DNA of 64,000 nt, taken from the NCBI GenBank assembly GCA_018873245.2, contig JAEMBT020000008.1, positions 806,001 to 870,000 of the forward strand. The letters are read 5' to 3'. The stretch comes from Archegozetes longisetosus. Lineage: Eukaryota > Arthropoda > Arachnida > Sarcoptiformes > Trhypochthoniidae. The position numbers and the translations under genes are program-made. Each line of letters opens with the position of its first letter. Position 1 is the stretch's first letter. The notes beneath the pieces are model-generated. The model did not search any database. It was not told the origin of the DNA and saw only the letters and a list, made by a program, of their open reading frames with translations. Below are positions 24,765 to 39,879 of the stretch, piece after piece.

Positions 24765-27700
24765 GCTTTAATTTATTTAGAATTTATATTGTTTTTCTTA
24801 ACCTTAAACGCTTTGATTTTGAAGATTTAATCTCTGAATCTGTGGCAAGCTTTACGTAAGACTGTTAAAAATGTTGCCTAAAGTTTAGGAGCAGTAGTAA
24901 AGACTGCAGGAATTGTTTGCAATTTATTTGGTGCGTGTATTAACAAATAATGTTTTACTTGATGTATGTCTGCTTTGCATTTTGTAGACTACTTGACGCG
25001 CACTTTTGTAATAATAGCTACAAGACGAATACTACTTTATCTCGAGTGATTAAATACCTTGTTGCGAATGCACGCTGTGTTCAATTTGGACTTGAATTCA
25101 ATTTCTTCAAACTTATTACATATACAACATTTATGACGCTCTAAATCTCTCTCTCAGCTCCAACTTAGTCTCACCGCCTTAAACATTAATATTGATATCC
25201 ATATACTCTTGTAATATGCATATATCGACTCAAATATTTTAATTTTGCATTTCATAACTTTATAGTTGATGTGCCAAGTATTGGCACCACCGCCATATAC
25301 TATAGCAGAAGTTGCATTGATTTGAATATTTTTGTCTATGAAATGATCTCTATGCCACTACATTCACATGAATAGACTTCTTACCCATTTAGGCATTAGT
25401 ACGCTATAATGTTAGTCAGCTAAATGACATGATTTTCGGTTGCATCTAATCAAATACTAACCAAAATGCATTTCAGATTATGTCTTTTTGAGGGGGACTA
25501 AAAAAGCTTTTATTATCAATCAATTGTAAAAGACATCCATTGACACATTTGGAATAAAGTGAGCAAAAGATCAATTGAAGACCGTTAAGGTTGTTGTGCA
25601 CCACTATTTACAGCTATTTTACAACTTAGGAGTGTAACCACATATGAAACATATCTTATAAACTGGTAGTTCTTTTAGCACATTTATATTTTTGTGCAAT
25701 AGTGCCCATAAATAAATAAAAGGGTTTTCAATTGATAGACTTTTAAGATGGTATCACGTTCTAGTCGTAACATTTTGTTGTTTTGTTCTTCTACTTCTTA
25801 TATACGTTGGCAACTGTCCGCATCGATTCACATTATATCCATTTGACAACAGGTCTGTTATATCGATCCATCTATTGTTCGGTCTTTTTAAAGAGAGCCT
25901 AGAGATGAGTGAAATCCAGAGAAATATAACAGCCAGATATAGATGGCTAGAGAGCAAGAGTGAGAGTGAGAGAGAGACTGCTATGTCAATATACAATGTG
26001 ATCCTTTGCGACTGACTAGAAATCCATCAATAAAATTCAGAGAACCGTTTTGTCAGCGGCCAACCATTTCACTCGTCACATAAAGCAATGTCAAGTATTT
26101 CTTCCAAATCGGATGGTTCGCAAGGGAGGCAACTGATCCTCCGAATAAATCACATATTTTTTTCTCTTATTTTTTGTCTCTCAGCTTATTTTTGCATTTT
26201 AGGGCATTTCATACTTTTGTAGTTATAAAAACACATCTTTACTCTTGTGGATCAGACGGGAATGTATAATATTAGTTGAATTGAATTTGTTTGCAGCCTA
26301 TTTTTGCTCAGTTAGGGCTTTATTAATGTTAGGTGATCGCGTAACAGTTTGCATTATACATATTGTGCCAAACTTTCAATTTGTTTGCACACTATTGTCA
26401 TTCTATATGATATGATTTGACCGACAGCCAAAAACTACTTGAGTTGAGCTTTTTTGCTGAATTTTCCAATTTCCTCTGCATGTGACAACTTTAATACTTT
26501 ATATAATAACAACTGAAACCCTCACATCAATGGTCTAAACTCGGATCTTATATATCTAACCAAATCGATAAAAATGCATTCTGTTTTGCTGCTCGGGTCA
26601 ATTCTGTTCTGATGCTCACAAATTTGTCTCATTTCAACAGACATTTGATTATTTTCAAAAATAACTTTTACTTCAATTTGATGTCAATTTTGCTGTAATT
26701 CAATTGTGAAATATGATCGTTTCAAAATGGATGTGACCTTTTTGTTACTTGAATTTAAACATTTCAATGTTTTTTCTTTGTTCGTTTCGAGTGAATATTA
26801 ATTGATGAATAAATATCATTAAACAAAACTATTGAATAGCATTAGGAAAGCCACGATTTCATAATTGTGTTTTTTAATTGAATTGATGCGCTTAATTGTA
26901 GTTTTTATTTGATGAGAATAGCATTTTAATTCATATTTGATTGCATCAAAAACACGCAAATCAGCTGAGAATAATCATTTTAAGCATTTTTAATGCAAGA
27001 CTCAAGTAAATTCCTTAAAACACATTTTTATAATAAAAATTATCTGAAGGCGTTTCGTGACCTTTTACTTCTTGAAAATTTATTTTTTTCTTTCATATCC
27101 AAAACTTGCATTGAATTGAATTTGATGCGAAGCTGCCTCGCAGTCAAATTTACTTTATTTGTGACACCATTTTTAGGTCTAAATTTATGCATCAATTTTT
27201 ATGTTTAGATATCATATCATGAAATATATTCCAGAAAAGATAGAAAGTTTCTTTGTTGAGAAAACGCCTTCAACTTTTGCGGTCATAATATGAAAATTAA
27301 ACTTCAATTCAATTATAATTTAATAAATTGAAGCGTTAGTCTATTGTTAAAGTTTATAATTTATAAGTTTTTATGTGAAAATATAAATTTCCATTGAAAT
27401 TATGATTTAAGGAACTAATTTTTGATAGATTTGCTCAGATTGTTCATTATGTTTAAGGTTGAAAATTGAAGTTTATTTTGATTGTATAATTGAAAGTCCT
27501 ATTTGATATTTTTTTTATGAAAATATGAAATTGACTTTCTAGAGTTAAAATTGGATTCAATTGGATTCGTGCTGTAATGCTATAATCGTTAATGGGGAAA
27601 ACAAATTTAGATGAATAAAATTGAAATTTGCCTCATCAACACTATTAATACAGTATGTGATCTGGCTCTAAACTTGTCTCAGCCATAAGCCCATCATTAA

Positions 27701-29848
27701 GATTTTTCAGTACGCATTTATGCTGAGTCTTTAGGTCTTGTTATTGGTTTAGTTGCCTGAGGCCTTTTCTTATTAGGTTCCCTTTGTGTCGAGTAAAGTT
27801 CCGCATTCGTTCATTCAACAAATTCTCAAATATTTCTATTCTTTAGCATTTCTCTCATTTTCGACTTTGTTTGCATGCATTTGCATCCAATCCGTTTGTT
27901 TGTGGTTTTGATTCTGCCACAAAGAAGCAATCATTTGTTGGTTTGTACTTTATTTTAGCTGTTATTTCGTTTTAATGCTTGGCTTTGTAGCGATTTGGGC
28001 ATCTTTTCAAGTATAGTTAGCCTGATATTTAGAAAATTGGTTGACTTAGCCAAAGTGATGAGTATTAGATTTGTAAAGAGAGGAGCAGGTGAAAAAACAA
28101 ATTCAAAGCTAAATGTGATCTGCTCTTCAATAATACTGGTTTTGGTCTATTCTGCCTCAATTTCGGCCATAGTTTACACAGAGAAGGGGATGATTGTTGT
28201 AAAAAGTTTACTTTTGGCCATAAAAGTGCGCTCAGACGTAAACGTAAGTCAACTAAAACGCAGAGCAGCTCTTCTTTGCTTATGTTTTGGTCACTCCTGG
28301 AATATAGCACTCCTTAAAAGTAAACCAATAGATAGCATTCACTGATGATATTTGCTCAATCATTATACACTAGAAGTTGTGCAGACATGAATGACAGTGT
28401 TTTAATAACTGACAGCAGTATTTCTCAGTATTGTCTCTCAATATGATCTATAAATGGAGAGTCTGTGTATGAATGGATGTGTAGACCTTGCCCTCTCTCA
28501 TACTATGTCGTAGTATCGAATACAAGCAAACAGTCAATTCAAGATGTTTCAATCTGAATAATCAATTCTTTTTAATCTTATATGTTTGTATTTCCCTCAT
28601 CGTTGAGCAAAACTATTGGGTTTGCACTGCTGTACAATTCTATGCTATCGCTATAATACTATCTACTATTGCTATTATAGTTGTAATTACGATTCAACTA
28701 AAGGTACGGTACGCTCTGCTATAGTATAGTATTGCAGGTGCATTCACCCGATTTTGCCTTCTTTTCATCTCAAATATCGATTTCTAGATTCAAGTACAAT
28801 ACATATAAGAGAGAGACAGATCCCTCCCATCATGTAATCTCTTATGTTGAGCTCTCTTTACTCTTATTTCTTGTCATTTACTGTCTGTGCATTTATTTTT
28901 TGCATGTAATATTATTTCACTTGCTTTCACATCTAATTCATAGAGTCTTATTTTTGCTGCTATCTACCAATGGTATGTCTTGTCCGAGGGACAATCTTTT
29001 TGATGATTGCGCTCTTAATTGAATGGGAAGTGATTGCTCGTAAATTAAAATCATAATTTTAGTTAAGGGAGAAGTTTGTGCGACTAAATGTGCGGCAGGC
29101 CTGGAGTAAATGACATGCTTTCCTAGGAAACAACTGGGAGTGCAGTGGATATGTCAGAGAGAAAAACCAAAGAAAGACAAAAAGTTTGATCCAAGTTGAA
29201 GGTGGAATCATGAATGCCATGCCATGTCTTACTATCCCTCCTCGCTAATGGCTTTATTGATGTTTTTACTTTCTCGTAGAGAGAATGCCAGTGACTGAGT
29301 CTTAGTCCAGCTCTTGTAAGAGTGCTTACAGTAAGGTTTTCAGAGTTGGATTTTGGTGTCATTAGTTAATCACAGTTTGGCGCTTATGTATATGAATGGT
29401 GTTCAACTGTATGAGAAGAGACTTTGTCAGCACTTTTTCAGACTAGAACTAAGCGCTAGTTTATGGCAAAACATTATTTGTAGCCAAAGCTCGCGTGACG
29501 CATAGACGATAATAGAACCGAAGACAAGAACAATTCTTAATGTGTTTCTCCTTTGATCAATCAATTGAATAATGTGGTCACATGACTAGATTGCCATCAG
29601 TGCAAGGCTTACCGCTTCACTGATTCAGTCATCGGAATAATCTGGAACTAGCACTCCAGCAGTCCAATTCAATTGTCTTTCATTGAATGGATCTCTACTT
29701 TCAATTGTACGACTGCTATAAAACTAAATCATGAAATACACTCTTTTTTCCATTACTTTCTGTTGATAGTATTACTCTAGTAAAACAGTCGCTAATATTT
29801 GGTCAATATCATAAGTTAAAGCCTCGATCTTATACTATCTTGTCTCAC

Positions 29849-29872
29849 TCACTCTGACTCTCACTCTGACTC
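29849..29872 (+). repeat. 12-bp tandem duplication
   Basis: Two head-to-tail copies of TCACTCTGACTC within a TC-rich stretch. Confidence 0.85.
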
Positions 29873-32800
29873 TCAAATACTATTTGTTTGGACCTGAAAA
29901 TGATAGCAATTTCCCCCCCAAAACATTTCAGAATCCTTTTAGGTATATATGATAGGACACTAAACTAACACATATGGTATAAAAACCACTCTTTTGCCAT
30001 TACTATGGAAGTAGATTTCTTTATTGCACTTTGTGAGTAGTCAATTAAGAAATATTGCCGACTCGGGATCAGAACATCATATATTAAAGTTTTGCGACCG
30101 CTCTCTCCATACGATATACAGCACTAGTAATTGACAATTCAGTTCTTTCTTAGTCTATTGTTTGCATTAAAACCATCTAATTTTGCTTTTCTACTTGTTT
30201 TCCCTTATTTTTGTCTGTCGATCAAACAAAAATGATGTAAAAAGAATTGACAAATTTTGCCGTATTTCATTAAATCAATTTTGATGATGTTTTTCTTAAA
30301 AGCAGGTGCAATAACTCTGTGTCACTAATAAAATGTTTATAACACTATCTTTTATGCCATTGGATTGATTGAAAATGCATATCAATTCCTAAGGAGAAAG
30401 TGATTATATGGTGAAAAAAATGTTCAGAGGCGTAATAGTTTGAGAGTTTAGAGTTAGTCACAACTCGCTAATAGTTGTGTGTATTTTGGAAATAGAAGAA
30501 AAACTGTCAAATACATGTGATAGCATTTATTTAGTGTGTATGTGAAAGAGTGTATTTCACACTGAACTATGTGCATAAAAAAGTTATGCTTATTCTCCAT
30601 TCAAGTAAAAACTTTTTCCATAATGTACTGTAAAACTGCTTGCGGTAACAGTAAATAAGAGCAGACATACAAGCTTACGGTTCTTAATAACTTTTTTGCC
30701 ATTCACTACTGATTCTGAAAATTGGTGTCACAATAAAAAATTATTTACGCTATTTCTCAATACTTGCAATTGATTTGATATCCGAACAAAACTTTTAAAA
30801 ACAGTTAATCCTGGTATTAATGATAGATTGCTTTTTGTGCCAGTAATGCATTCGATATGTTGGCGAGGCTTCAACGCATCTGCCACTTCTTCAGCATTCT
30901 TTCCGCATGTTGGCGTTACTCACACCGCATAGATATGGTTGTCTTGCTATGCAATAAACCCAGAGTTGTGCTGTTATGCGATGTTTGCATTTTGCGCTCA
31001 TGTTAGCGGCAGAGTGTCAGAGAACCAAAAAGCAGTCTTACGAGTGAGTGGGAATGCCTGCTGGCTCTCAACTACAACTTTGACTTGAGCTATATTTTCC
31101 AATCTTATCCCTGAAGTGCAAATTCACTCTTTGTAAGGGTGTTGCCCACCTTTAAGACATAGCTGACGAACATCTTCTCTGTTCAGTTGTGACTTAGTCT
31201 ACTTCAGTCTATCGCCAACGTCTGTTACGTTAGTCACTATTTGTGGGCTAATGCCTCAATCAATCTGAACATTAAACTATTTATTGGTCACTACGAGTGT
31301 GAAAGTATTCGATTCATATCGTTTTCTGCTCATGCCGTCATTGTTTCGACGACATTTAGTGTTTATTTCAAATTATACCATTTATATTATTGATGCGTAT
31401 TATTGTTACTCTTATTTTCGATTCTGTTATAACGTTTGAGTGAAGTCTTCGAAATAACAGTTTGTGTTTGAGCTGGAGGATTGGTTCATGTTATGTTTCA
31501 CATGTTCACTCTCTCTCTTGTGTTAATTAGTGACAGTAAATATATGTCTATTCTGACAACGCATTCAACTCTTATTTGTTTGCTTTTATGTCGACTAATT
31601 CCTGCATAAGTTATGAAACTTAACAGTAAGTTATTATCTTTTTTCTTCTTTTCGATTGTTATTTTGGTTCATTAAATTAATTTATATGTATTATAAACCA
31701 AATTAAAAAACTAATGTCTTCACTTGCAAAAGTAGGAGATTTACAGTAACACAAAAACAAGCAATAAGTTTATAGTCTCTACCCGAGCAAAAGTTCTCTC
31801 TTTCTGTCTCTCCCTTTGGTTTGGTTGCAGAACTATTTACTCCCTAATAATATAGTAATGTTTATGACCACTGAGTCTGTGGCATACCATAGACTTTGAA
31901 ATAGCATTTTAGTCTTAAATTTGCATATAATATATTGCGGATTAAGAACTCACCGCTGTTTTCAGCTTTGGCTTAATGTAGAAAAATTCTATTTTTTCTC
32001 TACCCATTCTTATAGAAATGATTGATTGTTATTCTGTGAATGTTTAGCTTTCAAAATGATGACCTTTTGGAGCCCTCTCCCCTATCTCTTTACTAGTTGT
32101 GCAAAAATGACTTTTCTGTTATTTAAACCTTTATAATAATGTTGTTTGTCGCGCAGCTGATAAACTAATAATTTTGTGACTGCACCCATATATACATAAA
32201 TATATAAGCGTTTTTGTGCCTTAAGAAAGAGTCCGAAACCGGTAGCCTTTTAACAGACATCTGATAAGAAATGTCACTTGAGGGGCTGTAAGTCCGCGAT
32301 TCATTGGTTATTCATCTGGCAATGAGGGCTAATTTTGTAAATATTATAATAATAAAGGAAAGTAGATATGTTCGTCAATATGACTTAATATATAATGAGT
32401 TGGCTTACTAGCCTTCATATGCAATATCCTTAACATTGGTTTCCCACGTTTCTCACAGTAACGCTCATTAGTGAGGCTCTTATTTTTTCATTTCTAATGC
32501 TCTTGTACTGCTATCGTTTACTATCTAAACAATGCCATTTTCATTCAATACATATTATTTATAAGGCTTTTATCAGTCATCAGTATTGAACTGAGAAAAA
32601 TGTTGATATACTGTGCGTGTCGACTAAATTAGCGCCTAAAATGCTATGCGAGAACCAGATTTTCTTTATCGCCAAATAGATAGTAATACTATTCTTGAAT
32701 TCATAACGACATCGAAGTGACGACTGGTATATACCTAACGCTTGTTTCATGTGAAATGAGTTAATGCTTCTGTTGTTTGACGCCAATTAAAGGAATGCTT

Positions 32801-35800
32801 TTTAAATATACGTTATACTATTAAGTTGTGCTTTAATTGCTAATCTACACACACAGCACTTTATATTTTTCATTTTGACTCCGGCACAAATTGTAAGATT
32901 AAGCTTTTGGAGAACATTCCAGATTAGAGAACATTTTTTCTGCTCCACTACAAACTACTGCTGTACAGAAACATCAGTTTTATTCCCTTTAAGCTCATTA
33001 GCTTACAATAGGCTGTAGAGGAAAGCAACGTATTCAGGATCTAATCAGATGTTTACTTAATTAATCACTTATAGCAGTATTTCCTAACTTCCGCGCTCCA
33101 CTTCAGGCGTTATTTCCCGACTATTAGGTTTTGTGCTTATTGTTTCCCCCAATTGTGTTGACTTGTTTGCAAAAATAAAGATTTTTAACAAACGCTTGTC
33201 ATCAGATAACAACATGACAGTCAACTTATCTGCAATTATTGAAAGACTGCTTCTAAACAGGAATAGCTTACCAGAAGAGTCTGAAAAATATTTGCTTCAT
33301 TTGACTGAGTGCGCGTACTCTTCTGTCTAATGGTCACAACGATGTCATTAATTGTATTATTATATGGCTTTTGGCTATAACTGAAAGCCTTTATATAGCG
33401 ATAAAATCAAGATTTATAAATAACAGATATTTCGTGTTAAAAACTTTTTTCTGATCAGTTTTTGTACATTAGTTGGGTATTAGGGAAGGGAAGCATATTT
33501 CCGATATCGATGTGAGTTTTGCGGTGCAACATTGCCTTTACTTTTAGATCACATGTTATTAGTTGTATCCGAACGATGCAGTTTTCATACGCAGTCAATA
33601 TATATATTAAGCCTCTGGAGAGCTTTTCGTTTTGGTCTCCTTTTGTTCTTCGGCATCCATGAACTTATGTTCGACTTCTTTATTGCACAGCATTCCATTG
33701 CAATCCATTGCATTCTATTCAGGTTTTTTAGAACTTGCATTTCTCATGCATCAACCGTTTCATTCTTGTTAGATTTGATAGCTTTTCACATTTCCCAAAA
33801 GCTTTCTCAATAGTTGTCATAACAGTAGAGCTCTCTTTGCCATCAAATTAACATAATATTACTTACATTTGTGAGCGTTTTAATGCATTTGTTGTCATTT
33901 TAATGCATTGATAATAGACCAAGTCGAACATTTTGATCCTCTTCCTCTGCTTTGTTTTAGACAACTTTTTTTCACTCAATGTATACAGTATCTTAACTAA
34001 GATAAAGATTGTTCCATTACTGCAAACGTTTTCTTGCAGCACAAATATGAACCAATTTATAAATTGAAGAGCACCAGCACTAGTATATAATGTTTATATG
34101 TTTTTATCTTTGCTCTTAATATCTGATTTTTTCATGCTTGCGATAATTCATCCATTTTGATTATGACCTGCTAGTCAAGGGTCTCTTCATCTCAGTTTAT
34201 GTTCATTTGAGTCAGTCATGACTGAAGTTATGGTTGCGTTTGTACCAATCTGATTGTGATTGGTCATCTATAGATAGATCGAACTGCAAACATTCACTTT
34301 TACGCTACAGTACTAATGCACAAATGTCTCGTTAACGCACTATAGTTTTTTATTTTCTCCTAATTGTCCATCTCTAGTTTCAAATGCAACAAAAATAATT
34401 GTCTGTTTATCCTTGCCCCTTCTTTTCAAATTCTTATCACTTGCTTTTGAACTAATGAAAAATCAGTTACAACTGTTATCTTTTTCGTATTCATTTAGTC
34501 TATTAAGTTATTATAAATTAGATAATTTGAACTAAAAATTAGTTAAATAGTGTGTCACCTCCCATGCAATCGAGTGACCTCTTAAAAAGTGAATTCAAGT
34601 TTTCCTTTCTTTCTCCTTAACTCAACCAATTATCGAAACGATTGCAAACATTTACTAAACTTTACTTTGTCTGAGAGAAGGTCACCGCTGATACCATATA
34701 TGGTTGAAGATTGCGATAACTGGATGATAGAGAAATGCTGCCACTGATAGTGTACACTGAGTTTGGCCTCTATTTCCCAATTATACGATTATTTATTTAG
34801 GTAACTCAGTTATCGGAACAGCGAGCCTCGAAAACAATTATACTTTTATTAATAAAGCAAATATTGCTTTTTCGCCAAATAAATAATGTTATATAACTTT
34901 GTGAGAGAACAATTCCTATTAAAAAATGGACTAAATGAGCCTTTGATTGAAAGAGCGGCACTTATTATTTAGAAAAGGCGTGTATTTGTGAATATTTTCT
35001 CAAACAGAAAATAAGTAAGTCGTTAGCTTTAATCATTGCCAATACTTTTGCTGCTTTGCCAACTAATACGTTACTACAGTATTAATAGTTAAGAGCATTT
35101 GCAATAAGTTTTTGCTGTTTAGCCTGTTTTAAGCAGATGCTGGTAAAAGACTATTTTCGCAAAATTTATTATAAAGTAATGCAGAGCACTAAATGAGATT
35201 TACTGCTCCCAATCATGATTACCAAATCGATATTGTCTTCTTTTTTGCTTCTCTTTTTTCTTCTTAACTATTTGTAAACTTGTTTTCTCTCCATCCGATA
35301 TGTTTTGCCACTAAATCAATGAACACCTAAGTCAATAATCCGTTTCACATTCAAAAAATGTAATAATAACTAATCTTTTTTGCAAATCAGATTCATTTTT
35401 TCGGTTTGAGCTCAGCTCGCATTTACTTTAGCCAATAGTTTGATAATTTGCTGATGATTGATCAACGTTTGGTAATTACTATATTGATCTCGCTCAGAAG
35501 AAGCTGATGTTTCAATGCGTTGACCTCAATTCAAATTGATTTATAAATTAAACATAATATGGAGATTGAATAGAAGTTTGATGCCATTCATTAATATTGA
35601 TTAGGAAATTTGTTACTGTTTACCAATTTAGTCATAAAGAACTGGTTGACGTTACGTAATAAAAAGTTGGTTATTCGAGTAGATAAATAGTAAAGTTGAT
35701 CTCGACTCAAATAATCGACTGAGAATCAATTTGTTTTGTTTCAATTAAATAATAGATGCTGTTATTTCACTGTTACTATTGATCTTTTGCGTATATGCGC

Positions 35801-38180
35801 CCGTCCGCGAACATGATTTATGAAAACAAAATAAGAAAAGCACACCTTTTCTTCCTTAAACCCAATCTTAGCTATTTTGGCGAACAGGAAACGAGTTTTC
35901 GTGACTTTCAAACATTTTATAATGGAATTTCTTTTATGGATTATAATCTCTGAACTTTTATTTTATTATGGCTTCAGCAAAAAGTATGGGCATTATTATA
36001 GTTATTGTGGTATTGGTTGCCATTGTGTAGGAGATAGTCCTATGATTTATGCATTCAAAAAACAAGAAATGCACCTGATTTTGCACAAATGCCTCCTCTA
36101 AAGCCTCACATATAATATGTGGAAAGTGTGAGATTCTATTGAATGGTCATATCCCGTATTTACACCAGCATTTTGAAAGGCATTTTGCCGTATATTATCA
36201 TTTATGACTCTTATGACTCCCAGATTTTGTTTAGTGCTTACATAAACTGGAATACAGGCAGAAAAGCACAAAACTTTTTGATCGCCAGTTTGCGGTTGAC
36301 ATTATTGATATGAAAAATGTGAAAAGGCTTCGTCGATATCGTGACTTTAGGCTATGATAAGACATCACATATACCATAAGTCTCCCGAATGACACCCTCC
36401 AGGCGTTGTCCTCGCGCTCTGCCAGCAGCAGGTCTTTAACTATTCATATTCATAGTGGCAGAGAAAGAAATGTGAATCTTAAAAATGATCATTTATTTAA
36501 TGTTTATTATAGATTTTCAGCTCAACTTCAGCCTAGTATAGCCTTATTCTAAATCAATAGTATTATATATTGAAAATTTATGATTGCCATAATATACAAT
36601 TAATGACAATTTTGCTCCATTGTTGCCGTTATTTCATTTTTTGTCGTTTTGGGCACGAAATAGTATTCACTTTATTTTGCACATTATTTATATTTCAATT
36701 TATTGCCCGAGTATTGATTAATTGTAATATCAATTTATTGCATATTTGATTGCATTCTGAATAATTGAGAGCCAATTCAAATGAATGGTGTATTTGATTG
36801 AATTTAACGCAAAAGTTTAGTTCTCCTGCAAATTGAATTTGGAGCTCGGGATCCAGTCAAACATAATATGAATTAGGATTCAGTGTTACATAATGAGCCG
36901 CTGTTAAGATAAAAGAAGCATTGTTTCCAACTTTGCATCACTTAATCTTTAGACGAGTAAATTTGATAATCAGCAAGTTTTATGGCTTCACTCGTAAAAC
37001 TAAGTCCAGGTTATAGTGATTGCATTGAAAATTATTTAGGATTAGTTAAATGGTGGCATCGATTTAATTTAAGCAAGTTTTTAATTTGCTTTTGTTTCAT
37101 TACTCTTTGAGTTCGGTCGTGACTTCTCGCTCATCAACAATATCTAATAAGACGAGTATTTATTTTTATTAGCAATGAACCAATTATTTCTCCTAGACTC
37201 GCAGCATATACTTTTAAACTACTATTCCTCTGAGTATAGTTTGCCATTTTTTCATCCTATCCCTTCACTTGATGTCAATTTTTTGTGCTGAGCAAAATGT
37301 TTTTTTTAAACTTAGCTGTGAGTTAGTGATGTTAAGAGGACTTGCGGCTTGTGTTAACCATGGCTGTCTCACAGCTTTTTGGTCAGTAATGCTTTGATGT
37401 GGACTGTCGTCATTAAATAGAGGAAAGCAATAACTTTCTCATAATAACAAAATTAGAGGATCGAGTGTTTTCATTGGGAGGAACAGAAAGAGACCTCACT
37501 CTAGGGCTGAGGAGTACAGTTACATATAATTGAAAGCATCTCATTTCATTGTATTATCTTTTGTATTGAGTAATGGGCCTAAAGGCATGTCTTATGTAAC
37601 TCATACTCCGTGAGCTGAGATAACAAGTAAAGCCAGTTCTAACAAACACAATAACTGCCAACATATTGCAGAAGATTGGATATTATCCGAGACCATGAAA
37701 TTTCCATTTAATATATTCAGGAAATAGTATATCCTTTTTTGGGAGAGATCGAACAAATATAAGAAAAAATCACTTTACTCATGATGTTTTTCGAGTTTGC
37801 TAATACTATTTATTTGCACATTCACTCATAACTCATCAGTCGTCAAAATTGTTTGTTTCGATTGCCACTTCTTCAACTTTTCATTATTATTCTTAGTCTT
37901 GAATCAAAGTTGTTTGCTATTATAACCATTTTCAGTTTGAGTACTCGTATGATTCGTGTTTCATTATATCTAATGTGTAACTAACTCGAAAAGTTGACTT
38001 TTGAAAAATGATACCCATTTCGGATGATTACAGATCAAACTGACGTGAAAGAAGGTCTCATTTTTTGATAAGGTATAGAAAAATTGCAATTTTTTGGCTA
38101 ATAGTCTCTGATGTAAGCTCAAAATGAATTCAAGTGATTCGCAACTTAATTAAAATCGATTGAAGGAAGGAAATTGAAGG

Positions 38181-38210
38181 CATACATACATACATACGTA
38201 CATTCATACA
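38181..38210 (+). repeat. (CATA)n tetranucleotide repeat, imperfect
   Basis: Four intact CATA units followed by degenerate copies with G or T changes. Confidence 0.85.
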
Positions 38211-39856
38211 GCAGATAAAGAGTTAGATAGTGCTTAATAATTATTTTAAAACTGAATTTTATAAACGAGTTGTCATTTTTTTGACTATTGTATCAGAAGA
38301 GTGAATATAACACTTTCTGTCTGATAGAAGGTTGTGAATATAAAGGGTTCTTTCAACAAAACGATAACAAATTTTTAGCGTCTCTTTTCAGTAATAAAAT
38401 TAATTACTATAAGAGCAAAAATTGAAGCTCTTATCACATATTCTAGATTTTAGACGCAACAGAAGTGTATAGGATTCGTACCCCTTTAAAACTGGAGCAC
38501 ATTATTCAACATAATAGCAAAGAAGACGCCAAAGAAAAATCCTAAAATATATTAACTGTATGTTTTTGTCTCATTGATTAATGTGAAATATTTGACAATT
38601 TAACATTTGCCACATGCTGTCGCTTTCATTTGTATGAGAGAAACTACGCTTAAAAACCGATCAACTTTTATGAAGCAATGTTTTCCTAAGTGACAGACAA
38701 TCTTCTTTAGACTCACTAAAGGCACATATTTTCTCTATTGGTTTTTTGTTTTCTCATATTTTTTCTCTTTCTATCAAATGTATGCAACGCTAACTCGAAA
38801 GTCTTTTTTATTGCTTGAAGGAAAATAGATGTAAAGATATTGAATTTGATTTTGGGCGCCTCACCGTCCAATGTATCATTGATTATGCGAGCATTCATGT
38901 AGTTTCTAATTCTACTGAGCAAATTGATAGCATTTAACAGATAATGAATTAGCTCTGAGTAAGATATATTTTCATGATTTAATTGTACATAATATCGACA
39001 ACTATTCGTTGCATTTTCGAATATTTCATCGAATATATTAATAAAACTATTTGTAGAAATTATTTTCTTTAAATTACTAGAAGTTATAAAGAAGTCAGAT
39101 TAACGCTTATTTGATAATTCATTTTAGGAGCTATTAGTTATCTATGAAATGCTTGCACGAAATAATTTAATTAGTTTTGCTAACGTTTTTTCTCTTTCTT
39201 CCCCTTCATAAAAAACAAATCAGATTTTGAGAGAAAATTGTTTGAGTCAGTTCTCATGTACACTAATATTTTGATCGCTATACTAAAAGTTTTTAGTACT
39301 TTACAACTCCGTATAATAGTAGTAATAATTTTTTTAACTTTAGAAAATGATAGCACTACGTGATAGATAGCTTTCAAAAATGTCTAACTGCTGCCTAACT
39401 CTTTTTGCAATAAAATAGATAAGAGAGATGTAGTCATGAATTTAAGTTAGGCTTCATTTTACAGGCAAACAGAAATCATTATTTTTCCGAATAGTGCGAT
39501 CTCTGACCAAAAATTATTTAGAGCAATACTATTCAAGTAATTCCTTGGTTCGGCTCTGTCTCACATGAGCGATCATGTGTTTCAAATTTTGAATAGTTTT
39601 TATTTTCTTGTTATATAGAAGAAATTGCCTCAAACGCTATGTTATGTTTTCATTCTTACAGAACTTCATTGCATCGCACGTCTCACTCACTCCCCTTTTC
39701 TATTATGACCTTTAATACTCTTTTTAAGGAACTATTTTGCCATATCATATCTTACGTTACATACAAAAAGTTTATATTTTCTAAGAACCAAATCAGGAGA
39801 AAAATTTGAATTAAACTGCAATTTCTTAAAGGTTTGAGATTCCTTTTAAAAAACTC

Positions 39857-39879
39857 CTCTCTCTCTCTCTCTCTCTCTC
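39857..39879 (+). repeat. (CT)n microsatellite
   Basis: Uninterrupted CT dinucleotides, about 11 copies, in the non-coding region upstream of plexin. Confidence 0.9.

Noticed and set aside
26088..26222. 44-codon plus-strand frame starting MSSISSKSDGSQGRQ followed by a hydrophobic stretch
   Set aside because: Suggestive start, but it ends quickly, has no downstream exon, and the hydrophobic part is a T-rich run.
27995..28345. 116-codon plus-strand frame in the non-coding region
   Set aside because: No domain recognised, and a similar-length frame overlaps it on the minus strand; mixed hydrophobic/basic content fits chance.
33133..33330. 65-codon frame containing LPEESEKYLLHLTECA
   Set aside because: The short helical-looking piece was considered as an exon, but no acceptor/donor pair in phase or family match was found.
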